Positions 14,028 to 21,690 of a stretch of 34,092 nt of DNA are shown in pieces. Under the pieces are notes generated by a model. The model ran no database searches and was not told the DNA's origin. It saw only the letters and a program-made list of their open reading frames with translations. Position numbers and translations under genes: made by a program. The stretch's first letter is position 1. Every line of letters starts with the position of its first letter. The stretch is from Acidobacteriota bacterium (lineage in GTDB: Bacteria; Acidobacteriota; Thermoanaerobaculia; Multivoradales; JAHEKO01), in assembly GCA_029263375.1 (NCBI GenBank), contig JAJCXP010000043.1:1-34092 (forward strand), written 5' to 3'.

Positions 14028-15350
14028 TCAGCCGTCCGCGCCGGCGGTCGGGTTCGCTTCCAGGATCTGCCGGAGGATGGCGATGTTGTCGCGATGACCG
14101 GTGAGCCGAGCGGTGACCTTGCCCCGGATGGGATAGCCCAGGAGGTAGAGGTCACCGATGATGTCGAGGATCTTGTGACGCGCGAACTCGTCGGGGAATC
14201 GTAGCGCGGTGTTGATCACGTTGTCCTCGCCCACCAGGATGCAGTTGTCCAGCCGGCCGCCCGAGCCCAGACCAAGCTCGGACATCATCTTCAGATCGCG
14301 CATGAAGCCGAAGGTCCGAGCCGGCGCGATCTGATCCTTGTAGGCCGCGAAGCTCGACAGTCGGAACTCGTAGCGCTGTTCGCCGATCGGCGGCGGGTAG
14401 CGCAGCAGGTAGGAGACCGCGAAGCCGTCGTCCGGCTCGAGGATCAGCTGCTTTTCGTCGCCGCCCACCTCGTATCGGCGGTCGATCACCACCTCGCGCC
14501 GGCGCTCTGGCTGGACTTCGACGCCGACCTCTTCCAGCGTCCTGCAGAACTCGAGCGCCGAGCCGTCGAGCACCGGAATCTCGCCGTGCACCTTGACCAG
14601 CAGATTCGTGATCCCAACGGCGTGAGCGGCCGACAGGAAGTGCTCCACCGTCCGGATGCTTTCGCCGTTATTGGCCAGCGTGGTGGCGTAGTCGGTCTCG
14701 GCGACCGCCGAGACGTGACCGGGGACGTGAGTATTGGTCGGCAGGATGGTGAAGTGAATGCCGGAGTCCGCGGGTAACGGCTGGATCGACATACCGGTGC
14801 GGCTGCCGGAGTGCAGGCCGAGACCGTAGATCACGGTCGAGCCGGCGATCGTCTTCTGCGGCAGATCGGTCCGCTGGACCAGACCGAACAGCGGCGGCCC
14901 AGTCAGGTCTGCCGGCGTCTCCAGGCGATCCTTGGTCTTTTCGAGCGAGGTCAGTAGCTGGCGATCCGACGCCACCGATCGTCGGTATTCCAGAGCGCCG
15001 ATCACGGTCTCCACTGTCAGGTGGTAGGACAGGGGCTTCTCGACGTAGTCGTACGCGCCCATCTTGATCGCCTTGACCGCGGTCGAAGCGGTGCCGTGTC
15101 CGGACATCATGATCACCGCCGCGGTCGGGTCGAGCTCGCGCAGCGCCTGGAGCGTCTCGAGCCCGTCGTGATCGGGCAGCCACACGTCCAGCATCACCAC
15201 GTCGGGTTGCTCGCTGCTGTAGAGGTCTAGCGCCTCCGCCCCGAGACCGGTGCAGACGGTCCTGTACCCCTCGTCCGACAGCACTCCGGCGAGGGTCGTC
15301 AGGATGCCGGGCTCGTCGTCGACGATCAGAACAAGTTTGCCGTCTGCCAT
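14028..15350 (-). CDS. lpxC: Response-regulator receiver domain fused to LpxC deacetylase
   Basis: A 440-aa two-domain protein. Residues 1-125 are a CheY-like receiver with the acidic pair Asp11-Asp12, phospho-acceptor Asp55 (VVMLDVWLPDHDG), switch Ser83 (MMSGHG) and Lys105 (VEKPLS), so it should be phosphorylatable. A helical linker (about 126-158) leads to LpxC (about 160-430), the zinc enzyme that deacetylates UDP-3-O-acyl-GlcNAc, the committed step of lipid A synthesis. The LpxC active site is complete: GLGLHSG, TVEHFLSAAHA (Glu236, His237), DGSALEF, RTFGF, RHKILDIIGD (His392, Asp396) and TGHRDN (His419). The usual LpxC is about 300 aa with no receiver. One uninterrupted frame from ATG 15350, with GGGAG four bases upstream, argues against two adjacent genes. 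No histidine kinase is in the window. Confidence 0.95.
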   Translation of the reverse strand: MADGKLVLIVDDEPGILTTLAGVLSDEGYRTVCTGLGAEALDLYSSEQPDVVMLDVWLPDHDGLETLQALRELDPTAAVIMMSGHGTASTAVKAIKMGAYDYVEKPLSYHLTVETVIGALEYRRSVASDRQLLTSLEKTKDRLETPADLTGPPLFGLVQRTDLPQKTIAGSTVIYGLGLHSGSRTGMSIQPLPADSGIHFTILPTNTHVPGHVSAVAETDYATTLANNGESIRTVEHFLSAAHAVGITNLLVKVHGEIPVLDGSALEFCRTLEEVGVEVQPERRREVVIDRRYEVGGDEKQLILEPDDGFAVSYLLRYPPPIGEQRYEFRLSSFAAYKDQIAPARTFGFMRDLKMMSELGLGSGGRLDNCILVGEDNVINTALRFPDEFARHKILDIIGDLYLLGYPIRGKVTARLTGHRDNIAILRQILEANPTAGADG

Positions 15351-15379
15351 AGCTCTCCCGGACCCCGCTAGCCTACCTC

Positions 15380-15408
15380 AGAATAACCCCTCTCCATGCT
15401 AGAGTTCA
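15380..15408 (-). promoter_or_regulatory. Putative promoter of receiver-lpxC
   Basis: On the minus strand TGAACT (15408-15403), a 17-bp spacer, and TATTCT (15385-15380). The -35 matches only three of six positions. A start near 15373 would leave a leader of about 22 nt containing the GGGAG ribosome site. The divergent MoaD-BNR gene starts at 15416, so both promoters must share this 65-bp gap. Confidence 0.4.
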
Positions 15409-15415
15409 TCTCGCT

Positions 15416-16738
15416 GTGCCGGCCGTCGTCCTGCCCTCTCCGCTCCTCCGTCACACCGACGGAGTCAGCCGTATCACGGTCGAGGGAGGCACTGCCCGCG
15501 ACGCGATCCGAGCGCTGGAAGCACGTCAGCCCAGCTTGCGCGGCTGGGTGATCGACGAGCGCGGCGCACTGCGCGAGCACGTCAGCCTGTTCGTCAACGA
15601 CGAGAGCGCCGGACTCGAGCATCCGCTCGGCGACAGCGACGAGCTGTACATCGTGCACGCGATCTCGGGCGGCAGCGACGCCACCGAAGTCCTGGTAGCG
15701 ACGCGCAAGGGCCTCTTCATCCTGCGCGGCGACACCGGGTCGGGGTTCGAGATCGTGGATCGTCACTTCGCCGGCGAAGCGGCGGAGTTCGTGGTTCGTG
15801 ACCCCAGGTCGGGACGCTACTTCGCCGGGGTCACCCACGGCCAGTTCGGTCCCCGGCTGTGCTGGACCGACGACCTGGCGAGCGACTGGCAGCAGGCGGA
15901 GGGCCCGGTGTTCCCCGAGGGCACCGACGCCGCCGTCGCCCGCGTCTGGGTGATCCAGCCGGGGGTGGCCGAGAACGAAGTGTGGGCGGGCGTCGCGCCC
16001 GCGGCGCTGTTCAGGAGCACCGACAACGGCGAGAGCTGGGAGCTCAACCGCGGGCTCTGGGACCAGCCGAGCCGGCCGGACTGGCAGGGTGGCGCCGGCG
16101 GTCTCTGCCTGCACTCGATCTGTCCGTGGCCCGGCGATCCGTCGCGCCTCGCGATCGCGATCTCGGCCGCCGGCGTCTGGCACACCGAGGACGGCGGCAC
16201 CAGCTGGACGCTCGGTATCGAGGGGTTGGTCCCCGGGTATCTGCCGGAAGAGGCACGCGCCAGCACGATCCAGCTGTGCGTGCACCACATGGAGCAGGCG
16301 CCGCTCGATCCGCAGACCTTCTACCTCCAGTTTCACGGCGGTGTCTATCGCTCCGACGACGGCGGCCGGAGCTGGAGCGACATTGCCACCGGGCTGCCGT
16401 CCGATTTCGGCTTCCCTCTGGTCGCCGATCCGCACGATCCCGATCGGTCCTACGTCATACCGTTGGTTGCCGACGTCGATCGGGTCACTCCGGACAGCCG
16501 AATCGCGGTGTACGAGACCCGCGATCGAGGCGCGAGCTGGATCGCGCGCACCGACGGACTGCCGGCGAACGCCTACGCGACGATTCTGCGCCAAGCCTTC
16601 TGTCACGACGGCCGCCGGCCGCTCGGGCTCTACTTCGGAACCGAGCAGGGCGCACTCTACGCCTCCTCGGACGGCGGTGAGAGCTGGATCGTGGCCGCCG
16701 AGAACCTGCCGCCCGTGCTGGCGGTTCGCGCCGGTTGA
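15416..16738 (+). CDS. MoaD/ThiS-like domain fused to BNR/Asp-box beta-propeller
   Basis: A 440-aa protein from GTG 15416. Residues about 1-86 resemble a MoaD/ThiS beta-grasp domain (TVEGGTARDAIRALEARQPS, HVSLFVNDES, then DSDELYIVHAISGG), ending in Gly85-Gly86 where sulfur-carrier proteins normally terminate. Here the frame continues without a break into a propeller of the sialidase/photosystem-assembly type, with five Asp-box motifs (STDNGESW, TEDGGTSW, SDDGGRSW, TRDRGASW, SSDGGESW). There is no signal peptide, so it is predicted cytoplasmic. The propeller lacks an obvious sialidase active-site set, so glycosidase activity should not be assumed. No Shine-Dalgarno precedes the GTG; TAGAGT at 15400-15405 could be a -10 for a nearly leaderless transcript. 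It is followed after 6 bp by the GH20 gene, so co-translation is likely. Confidence 0.85.
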   Translation: MPAVVLPSPLLRHTDGVSRITVEGGTARDAIRALEARQPSLRGWVIDERGALREHVSLFVNDESAGLEHPLGDSDELYIVHAISGGSDATEVLVATRKGLFILRGDTGSGFEIVDRHFAGEAAEFVVRDPRSGRYFAGVTHGQFGPRLCWTDDLASDWQQAEGPVFPEGTDAAVARVWVIQPGVAENEVWAGVAPAALFRSTDNGESWELNRGLWDQPSRPDWQGGAGGLCLHSICPWPGDPSRLAIAISAAGVWHTEDGGTSWTLGIEGLVPGYLPEEARASTIQLCVHHMEQAPLDPQTFYLQFHGGVYRSDDGGRSWSDIATGLPSDFGFPLVADPHDPDRSYVIPLVADVDRVTPDSRIAVYETRDRGASWIARTDGLPANAYATILRQAFCHDGRRPLGLYFGTEQGALYASSDGGESWIVAAENLPPVLAVRAG

Positions 16739-16744
16739 GCGTTC

Positions 16745-18613
16745 GTGGCGGAACCGAGGGAGCTGCTCCTTCCCCAGCCGCGCAAGCTCCGCCTCGTCGC
16801 CGGAGAGACCCGGCTCGAGTCGCACTGCCGGATCGTCTGTTCGGCCGAGGCGCACGAGGCCGCCGAGGGGCTGCAACGGGCCCTGCGCTCGGTCGGCCTC
16901 GAGTCGAGTCTGGGCGGATCTGCGACCGGTCCGAAGAGGGCTCGACTCCGACTGGCGATCGACCGCTCGGAGCCGCTCGGTCCGCAGGGCTACCGGCTGA
17001 GTCTCGAGGATGACGGCGTCGATCTGGTCGCCGCCGACGCCGCGGGCCTGTTCTACGGCGGCGTCACCCTGGCCCAATGGCTGCGACTCGCCGGGCGCCG
17101 GGACGATCGAGGTTGGAGCGCGCCGCGGATCGAAGTCTCGGACGCTCCGGACTTCGCGGCCCGGGGCTTCCTGCTCGACGTCAGCCGCAACCGGGTACCG
17201 AGGCTCGACACCCTGTTCGAGCTCGTGGAGCTGCTGGCCTCGTTCAAGATCAATCAACTCCAGCTCTACACCGAGCACACCTTCGCCTACCGCGGACACG
17301 AGCCGGTGTGGCGCGACGCCAGCCCGCTCACCGAGCGCGACGTGCGCGAGCTCGACGCCTTCTGCCGCAAGCGCTTCGTCGAGCTGGTGCCGAACCAGAA
17401 CAGCTTCGGCCACTTCCACCGCTGGCTGTCGCACGAGCCCTACCGCGAGCTGGCCGAGTGCCCGGAAGGGATCGAGCACCCGTTCGGGCGACGGCGCGAG
17501 CCGTTCAGCCTCTGCCCGACCGACCCGCGCAGCCTGGAGCTCCTCGAAGACCTCTATGAGCAGCTCCTGCCGCACTTCTCGAGCCGCCAGCTCAACGTCG
17601 GCCTCGACGAGACTTTCGACCTGGGCGCCGGCCGGTCGGCCGCGGCGTGCGCCGAGCGCGGCAAGCAGGAGGTCTACCTGGAGTTCCTGCGGCGGGTCCA
17701 CGCGATCGTCCACAGCTGGGGTCATCGGATGCAGTTCTGGGGCGACATCATCCTCGAGCGCGCGGACCTGATCCGCAAGCTGCCAACCGACGTCGTGGCG
17801 CTCGACTGGGGCTACGAGGCCGATCATCCGTTCGACGACGAGGCGAGCGCCTTCGCCGAGGCCGGCCTCGAGTTCTACGTCTGCCCCGGCACCAGCAGTT
17901 GGAACAGCCTCGGTGGCCGAACCGACAACGCGTTCGGCAACCTGGCGAGCGCGGCCTCGGCAGGTCGGAAGCACGGTGCGAGCGGTTACCTGATCACCGA
18001 CTGGGGCGACAACGGGCACCTACAGCCGTTGCCGATCAGCTACCCGCCGATCGTGGCCGGCGCCGCTCTTTCGTGGAACGGCGGTCTGGCGTCAACGCCG
18101 GAGGCGCTGCCGATCCGTGACCTGCTCGCCGCGCATGTCCCGGAGCTCGGCGAGCCGGCACTGGTCTCGGCGGTGATGACGCTCGGCTCGGCGCACCTCG
18201 AGACCGGCGTCCAACTCAAGAACTCGACGGTCCTCTTCCAGCTCCTGCTCCATGCCGACGAGACTCTCGAGCACGAGCGCTACGAGCGCCTGGATCGGAC
18301 CGGCCTGGAACGGGCCCGGGAGGCCTTGGCGTCGATCGACCTGCCGAAGGCCGGCCCCCGGCTGGTTATCCGGGAGCTGGCCTGGGTGGCGTCCACGCTC
18401 GACCTCGCGTGCCGGCTCGGTGCTGCCCGGCTCGAGCAGGGGCGCGATCAACCGGCCGGCGCGCTCCCCGCCGAAGATCGGAAAAGCCTCTCGGCCGCGG
18501 CCCAACAGCTGATCGACGAGCTGCCCGAGCTGTGGCTCGCGCGCAGTCGCCCGGGCGGCCACGAGGACTCCCGCGGCGACCTTGAGCGGGTGCGCGACGC
18601 CTTGACCGGCTAG
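16745..18613 (+). CDS. Glycoside hydrolase family 20 beta-N-acetylhexosaminidase, no signal peptide
   Basis: A 622-aa protein from GTG 16745, 6 bp after the MoaD-BNR stop. Residues about 1-130 form the GH20b-type accessory domain (PQPRKLRLVAGE, YRLSLEDDGVDLVAADAAGL, FYGGVTLAQWL). The catalytic barrel follows from GFLLDVSRNRVPRLDTLFEL (about residue 141). The catalytic pair is Asp288-Glu289 in LNVGLDETFDLG: Asp positions the substrate acetamido group and Glu is the acid/base. WNSLGGRTDNAFGN and ITDWGDNGHLQPL add barrel loops. It would remove terminal GlcNAc or GalNAc. The mature-like N-terminus (MAEPRELLLPQ) has no signal peptide or TM helix, so it should act on imported or recycled sugars in the cytoplasm. 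The C-terminal 150 residues are helical and not recognised. Confidence 0.9.
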   Translation: MAEPRELLLPQPRKLRLVAGETRLESHCRIVCSAEAHEAAEGLQRALRSVGLESSLGGSATGPKRARLRLAIDRSEPLGPQGYRLSLEDDGVDLVAADAAGLFYGGVTLAQWLRLAGRRDDRGWSAPRIEVSDAPDFAARGFLLDVSRNRVPRLDTLFELVELLASFKINQLQLYTEHTFAYRGHEPVWRDASPLTERDVRELDAFCRKRFVELVPNQNSFGHFHRWLSHEPYRELAECPEGIEHPFGRRREPFSLCPTDPRSLELLEDLYEQLLPHFSSRQLNVGLDETFDLGAGRSAAACAERGKQEVYLEFLRRVHAIVHSWGHRMQFWGDIILERADLIRKLPTDVVALDWGYEADHPFDDEASAFAEAGLEFYVCPGTSSWNSLGGRTDNAFGNLASAASAGRKHGASGYLITDWGDNGHLQPLPISYPPIVAGAALSWNGGLASTPEALPIRDLLAAHVPELGEPALVSAVMTLGSAHLETGVQLKNSTVLFQLLLHADETLEHERYERLDRTGLERAREALASIDLPKAGPRLVIRELAWVASTLDLACRLGAARLEQGRDQPAGALPAEDRKSLSAAAQQLIDELPELWLARSRPGGHEDSRGDLERVRDALTG

Positions 18614-18638
18614 CCTGAGCTTCTGCCTGAACTCGTGC

Positions 18639-19838
18639 CTACGAGCCGCGCAACGCGGTCGAGATTGGCATCCGCGCTGCGCGCAGCGCCGGAAAGAGGC
18701 CTCCCACCAGCCCGAGCAGACACGCGTAGATCACTCCCTGCATCATCAGCGCCGGCGTTACGTCGAAGGCGAAAGCGATCTGGCTGAAGCTGCTCCAGTT
18801 GATGGTCGCGGCCCGGAATCCGTCGAACGCAAGGTAGGCCAGCGCGCCACCGGTCAAGCCTCCAGCCAGCGCGAGCACCAACGACTCGAACAGCACCGAG
18901 ATCACGACCGGCCCGCTCTTGAAGCCGAGCGCCCGCAACGTCGCGATCTCGCGCGTCCGCGTCGAGACCGCGTTATACATCGTATTGAGCGCACCGAACA
19001 CGGCGCCGAGTCCCATCAGCACCGCGATCACGGTGCCGATACCGGTGATCAGCGTGGTCAGCATCGCCGCCTGCGAAGAGTAGAACTCGGCCTCGCGTAC
19101 GACTCGGACGTTGAGCCTCGGATCGGTCGTGAGCTGATCCTTGAAGTCGGCAAACGAACCGGCGCTCTCGAGCTTGGTGAAGACCGCCTGATAGCTGTTG
19201 CCGCGCCGGTAAGCGGACTGCAGCAGCGCGGCGTCGGCCCAGAGCTCGGATTCCGCGATGCCGCCGCCGGCTTCGAACAGGCCGACGATCGGCCACTGCT
19301 GGCCGGCGACCTCGATCGACTCGCCGACCGCCAGGCCGGCGAACTCCTCCGCCGCGCCGCGGCCCACGACCAGTTCGTTGAGCCCCCACTCGAATGCCCG
19401 GCCCTCGACGATCCGCAGCCGATCGCGCACGGCGAACGCCTCTGGCTTGACGCCCCGTAGCGGCACGTTGGCGTCCGTGCCGGTGCTCCGCTTCGGCAGG
19501 CTGATGATCAGGAAGAGCTCCGGCGAGGCGGCCGGTCTCCCCTGCCAGTCACGAATCCCCGAGGCTTCGGCGATCACCTCGGTATCGGCCCCGGACAGGC
19601 CGCTGACCAGCTCGCTGCTCGAGCCGCTACGCAGAACGAGCGCGTTCTCGGGCGAGGAGGACTGGCGCACCATGTGCATGATGCCTTGTGAGATCGACAG
19701 AACGCCCACCATGACCGCAACCACGCCGGCGATCCCGAAAGCCGCGGAGGCTGACGAGCCGAGCCGCTCGGGAATGGTCCTGATACTGAAGCGCGTTACG
19801 GCGAATACTTGAGCAATCCAGTTGGCGATTCCCGACAT
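18639..19838 (-). CDS. FtsX/MacB-family ABC transporter permease (second)
   Basis: A 399-aa permease, last gene of the exporter operon. One N-terminal TM helix (about 25-50), a large periplasmic MacB-PCD-like domain (about 60-270), then three C-terminal helices (LITGIGTVIAVLMGLGAVFG, ISVLFESLVLALAGGLTGGA and the last near MQGVIYACLLGLVGGLFPAL), with the cytoplasmic TREIATLRALGFKSG motif between. ATG 19838 is preferred over ATG 19844, which overlaps the previous stop as ATGA: AGGAG sits six bases before 19838 but directly against 19844. It probably pairs with the first permease as a heterodimer powered by the ATPase two genes upstream. It is convergent with the GH20 gene across 25 bp in which I see nothing. 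Confidence 0.9.
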   Translation of the reverse strand: MSGIANWIAQVFAVTRFSIRTIPERLGSSASAAFGIAGVVAVMVGVLSISQGIMHMVRQSSSPENALVLRSGSSSELVSGLSGADTEVIAEASGIRDWQGRPAASPELFLIISLPKRSTGTDANVPLRGVKPEAFAVRDRLRIVEGRAFEWGLNELVVGRGAAEEFAGLAVGESIEVAGQQWPIVGLFEAGGGIAESELWADAALLQSAYRRGNSYQAVFTKLESAGSFADFKDQLTTDPRLNVRVVREAEFYSSQAAMLTTLITGIGTVIAVLMGLGAVFGALNTMYNAVSTRTREIATLRALGFKSGPVVISVLFESLVLALAGGLTGGALAYLAFDGFRAATINWSSFSQIAFAFDVTPALMMQGVIYACLLGLVGGLFPALRAARMPISTALRGS

Positions 19839-19840
19839 CG

Positions 19841-20995
19841 TCATCTCCTCATCGCCTCGGCGATCTGTAGCCTCTGCGCCTGGCTAGCGGGCCAGAGACC
19901 GGCGACGACGCCGAGCATCAGCGCGAGCGCCACGCCGATCAGCAGGTCGCGTGGCGCAAAGTAGAAGAATGGCAGCATGCCGCCCGAGGGATCGCCGCCG
20001 GCCGTGATCTGGATCCAGGCCAGCCCCAGGCCCGCCAGACCGCCGAGCAGCGCGATCACCAGCGACTCGGCCAGCACCAGGGCCGATACGGCGCGGTGGG
20101 TGAAGCCGAGCGCCTTGAGCGTGCCGAGCTCCCGGGTGCGCTCACGCACCGCCTGCGCCATGGTGTTCCCGACCACCAACAGGATCGTGAAGAACACCGC
20201 GCCCAGGATCGCGGTCAGAATGAAGCCGACGTTGCCGGCCTGGTTCGCGAAGCCCTGGGCGAACGCGCCCTCGGGCTCGGTCTTCGTCTCGGCCGGAGAG
20301 TTTGCGAACTCCTGGTCGATCAACGCCGCGATCTCGGACGCGCGCTCGGGCTCACTGATCTTCACCCAGTACCAGCCGACCTGGCCCTCACCGTAGCGTC
20401 GTGACTCGTGGAAGTAATCCTGACGGAAGAAGAAGGAGGTGGTGTCGGTGCCCTTCTCGGCGCCGTCGTAGATCCCGACCAGATCGAACTCCCACGCGCC
20501 CTCGCTGTCCTTGAGGCGCCAGATGTCGGGCTCGATCGGGATGCGGTCGCCGACCTTCCAACCGAAGCGGTCAGCGGTCGCGCGGCCGACGATTGCACCG
20601 GTTCGAGTATCAAGCCAGGCGCGGCGCTCTTCATCGGTCAACAGGTACTCGGGGAACATCTCCAGGAACTCTTCGTGCTTGACCGGCATCTTCGCGAAGA
20701 AGTTGCGCGGGTCCTTGTAGTTGCCGCCAAACCAGGTCGCGAAGGTCGCGTCTTCGACGCCCTGGATGCGCTCCATTTTGATCTCGTAGCTCTCCGGCAG
20801 CAGCTGGATGATCGACACCTTGTGGCGCACCACCAGCCGGTCGAGGCCAACCACCTCGACCCCCTGATTGAACGCCATCCGCAGCGCCGCGAGGTAGCCG
20901 AACAGCACGAACGCGACCAGAATCGAGAGCACCGTCAGGATGGTCCGGAGCTTCTTGCGCTTCAGGTTGCTCCAGATGAGGCCGAGGTACTTCAT
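19841..20995 (-). CDS. FtsX/MacB-family ABC transporter permease (first)
   Basis: A 384-aa permease from ATG 20995, which overlaps the ATPase stop as ATGA; the longer upstream frame is a shadow of the ATPase gene. An N-terminal helix (LRTILTVLSILVAFVLFGYL) is followed by a periplasmic domain of about 200 residues and three C-terminal helices, with QAVRERTRELGTLKALGFTH as the conserved cytoplasmic FtsX motif. MacB/LolE-type permeases use mechanotransmission to drive export or lipoprotein release rather than carrying substrate through the membrane. It forms a set with the ATPase, the HlyD protein and a second, sequence-divergent permease. The substrate is unknown. Confidence 0.9.
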   Translation of the reverse strand: MKYLGLIWSNLKRKKLRTILTVLSILVAFVLFGYLAALRMAFNQGVEVVGLDRLVVRHKVSIIQLLPESYEIKMERIQGVEDATFATWFGGNYKDPRNFFAKMPVKHEEFLEMFPEYLLTDEERRAWLDTRTGAIVGRATADRFGWKVGDRIPIEPDIWRLKDSEGAWEFDLVGIYDGAEKGTDTTSFFFRQDYFHESRRYGEGQVGWYWVKISEPERASEIAALIDQEFANSPAETKTEPEGAFAQGFANQAGNVGFILTAILGAVFFTILLVVGNTMAQAVRERTRELGTLKALGFTHRAVSALVLAESLVIALLGGLAGLGLAWIQITAGGDPSGGMLPFFYFAPRDLLIGVALALMLGVVAGLWPASQAQRLQIAEAMRR

Positions 20996-21690
20996 GCCGC
21001 CGCCTCCATCGACAGGCGGCCCTTGTCCAGATGGAGCGTCCGAGTCGCGCAGGCGGCGGCGTGCGGATCGTGGGTGACCATGACGATCGTCTTGCCCTGC
21101 ACCCGGTTGAGCGTCGTCAGCAGCTCCAGGATGCCGTCGCTCGACTTGCGATCGAGGTCGCCGGTCGGTTCGTCGCACAGCAGGAGCGTCGGATCGGTGA
21201 CGATCGCCCGAGCGATCCCGACCCGCTGCTGCTCGCCGCCCGAAAGCTGCCGCGGATAGTGCCGGCTCCGCTCCTGCAGGCCGACGACCGACAGCGCCGT
21301 CTCGACGTGCTGATGGCGCGCCTTCTTGTTGAGCTTGGTGAGCAGCAGCGGCAGCTCGACGTTGCGCTCGGCGCTGAGAACGGGCATCAGATTGTAGAAC
21401 TGGAATACCAGTCCGACGTGGCGCGCTCGCCAGGCCGCGAGGTTGCGATCGGACAGATTGTCGATCCGCTGCCCGGCTACCGCGACGGTTCCCTTGGTCG
21501 GCCGATCAAGGCCGCCGATCAGATTGAGCAGGGTGCTCTTGCCGGATCCGGAGGGCCCCATCAGCGCCAGGAACTCGCCTTCGGGGACCGTCAGGTCGAG
21601 GCCTCCCAGCACGTGAATCCGCTCCGAACCGCGCGTGAAGACCTTGTCCACACCGCGAACCTGTACCAGCCCGCTACCTTGTTCAGTCAT
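20992..21690 (-). CDS. ABC transporter ATP-binding protein (MacB/LolD type)
   Basis: A 232-aa ATPase with all motifs: Walker [10 protein letters not shown] (45-53), Q-loop in [20 protein letters not shown], signature LSGGEQQR, Walker [13 protein letters not shown], and H-loop VMVTHDPHA. The [19 protein letters not shown] pattern is typical of the MacB/LolD/FtsE branch. It starts at ATG 21690, overlapping the HlyD stop as ATGA, and its own stop overlaps the first permease as ATGA. It energises the two FtsX-type permeases encoded downstream. Confidence 0.95.
   Translation of the reverse strand: MTEQGSGLVQVRGVDKVFTRGSERIHVLGGLDLTVPEGEFLALMGPSGSGKSTLLNLIGGLDRPTKGTVAVAGQRIDNLSDRNLAAWRARHVGLVFQFYNLMPVLSAERNVELPLLLTKLNKKARHQHVETALSVVGLQERSRHYPRQLSGGEQQRVGIARAIVTDPTLLLCDEPTGDLDRKSSDGILELLTTLNRVQGKTIVMVTHDPHAAACATRTLHLDKGRLSMEAAA

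Noticed and set aside
15748-15760. GGTTCGAGA resembling a tRNA T-loop
   Set aside because: It lies within the MoaD-BNR coding sequence and no acceptor or anticodon stem can be built around it.
15368-18019. An 883-codon open frame on the minus strand, antisense to MoaD-BNR and GH20
   Set aside because: The plus-strand frames carry clear Asp-box and GH20 motifs. The antisense translation is rich in Arg/Ala/Val/Asp with no recognisable domain, as expected for a shadow frame in GC-rich DNA.
20996-21178. 61-codon N-terminal extension of the first FtsX permease
   Set aside because: It overlaps the ATPase gene in another frame and its Arg/Pro/Gly-rich sequence is unlike a permease N-terminus; the ATGA overlap start gives a normal TM helix.
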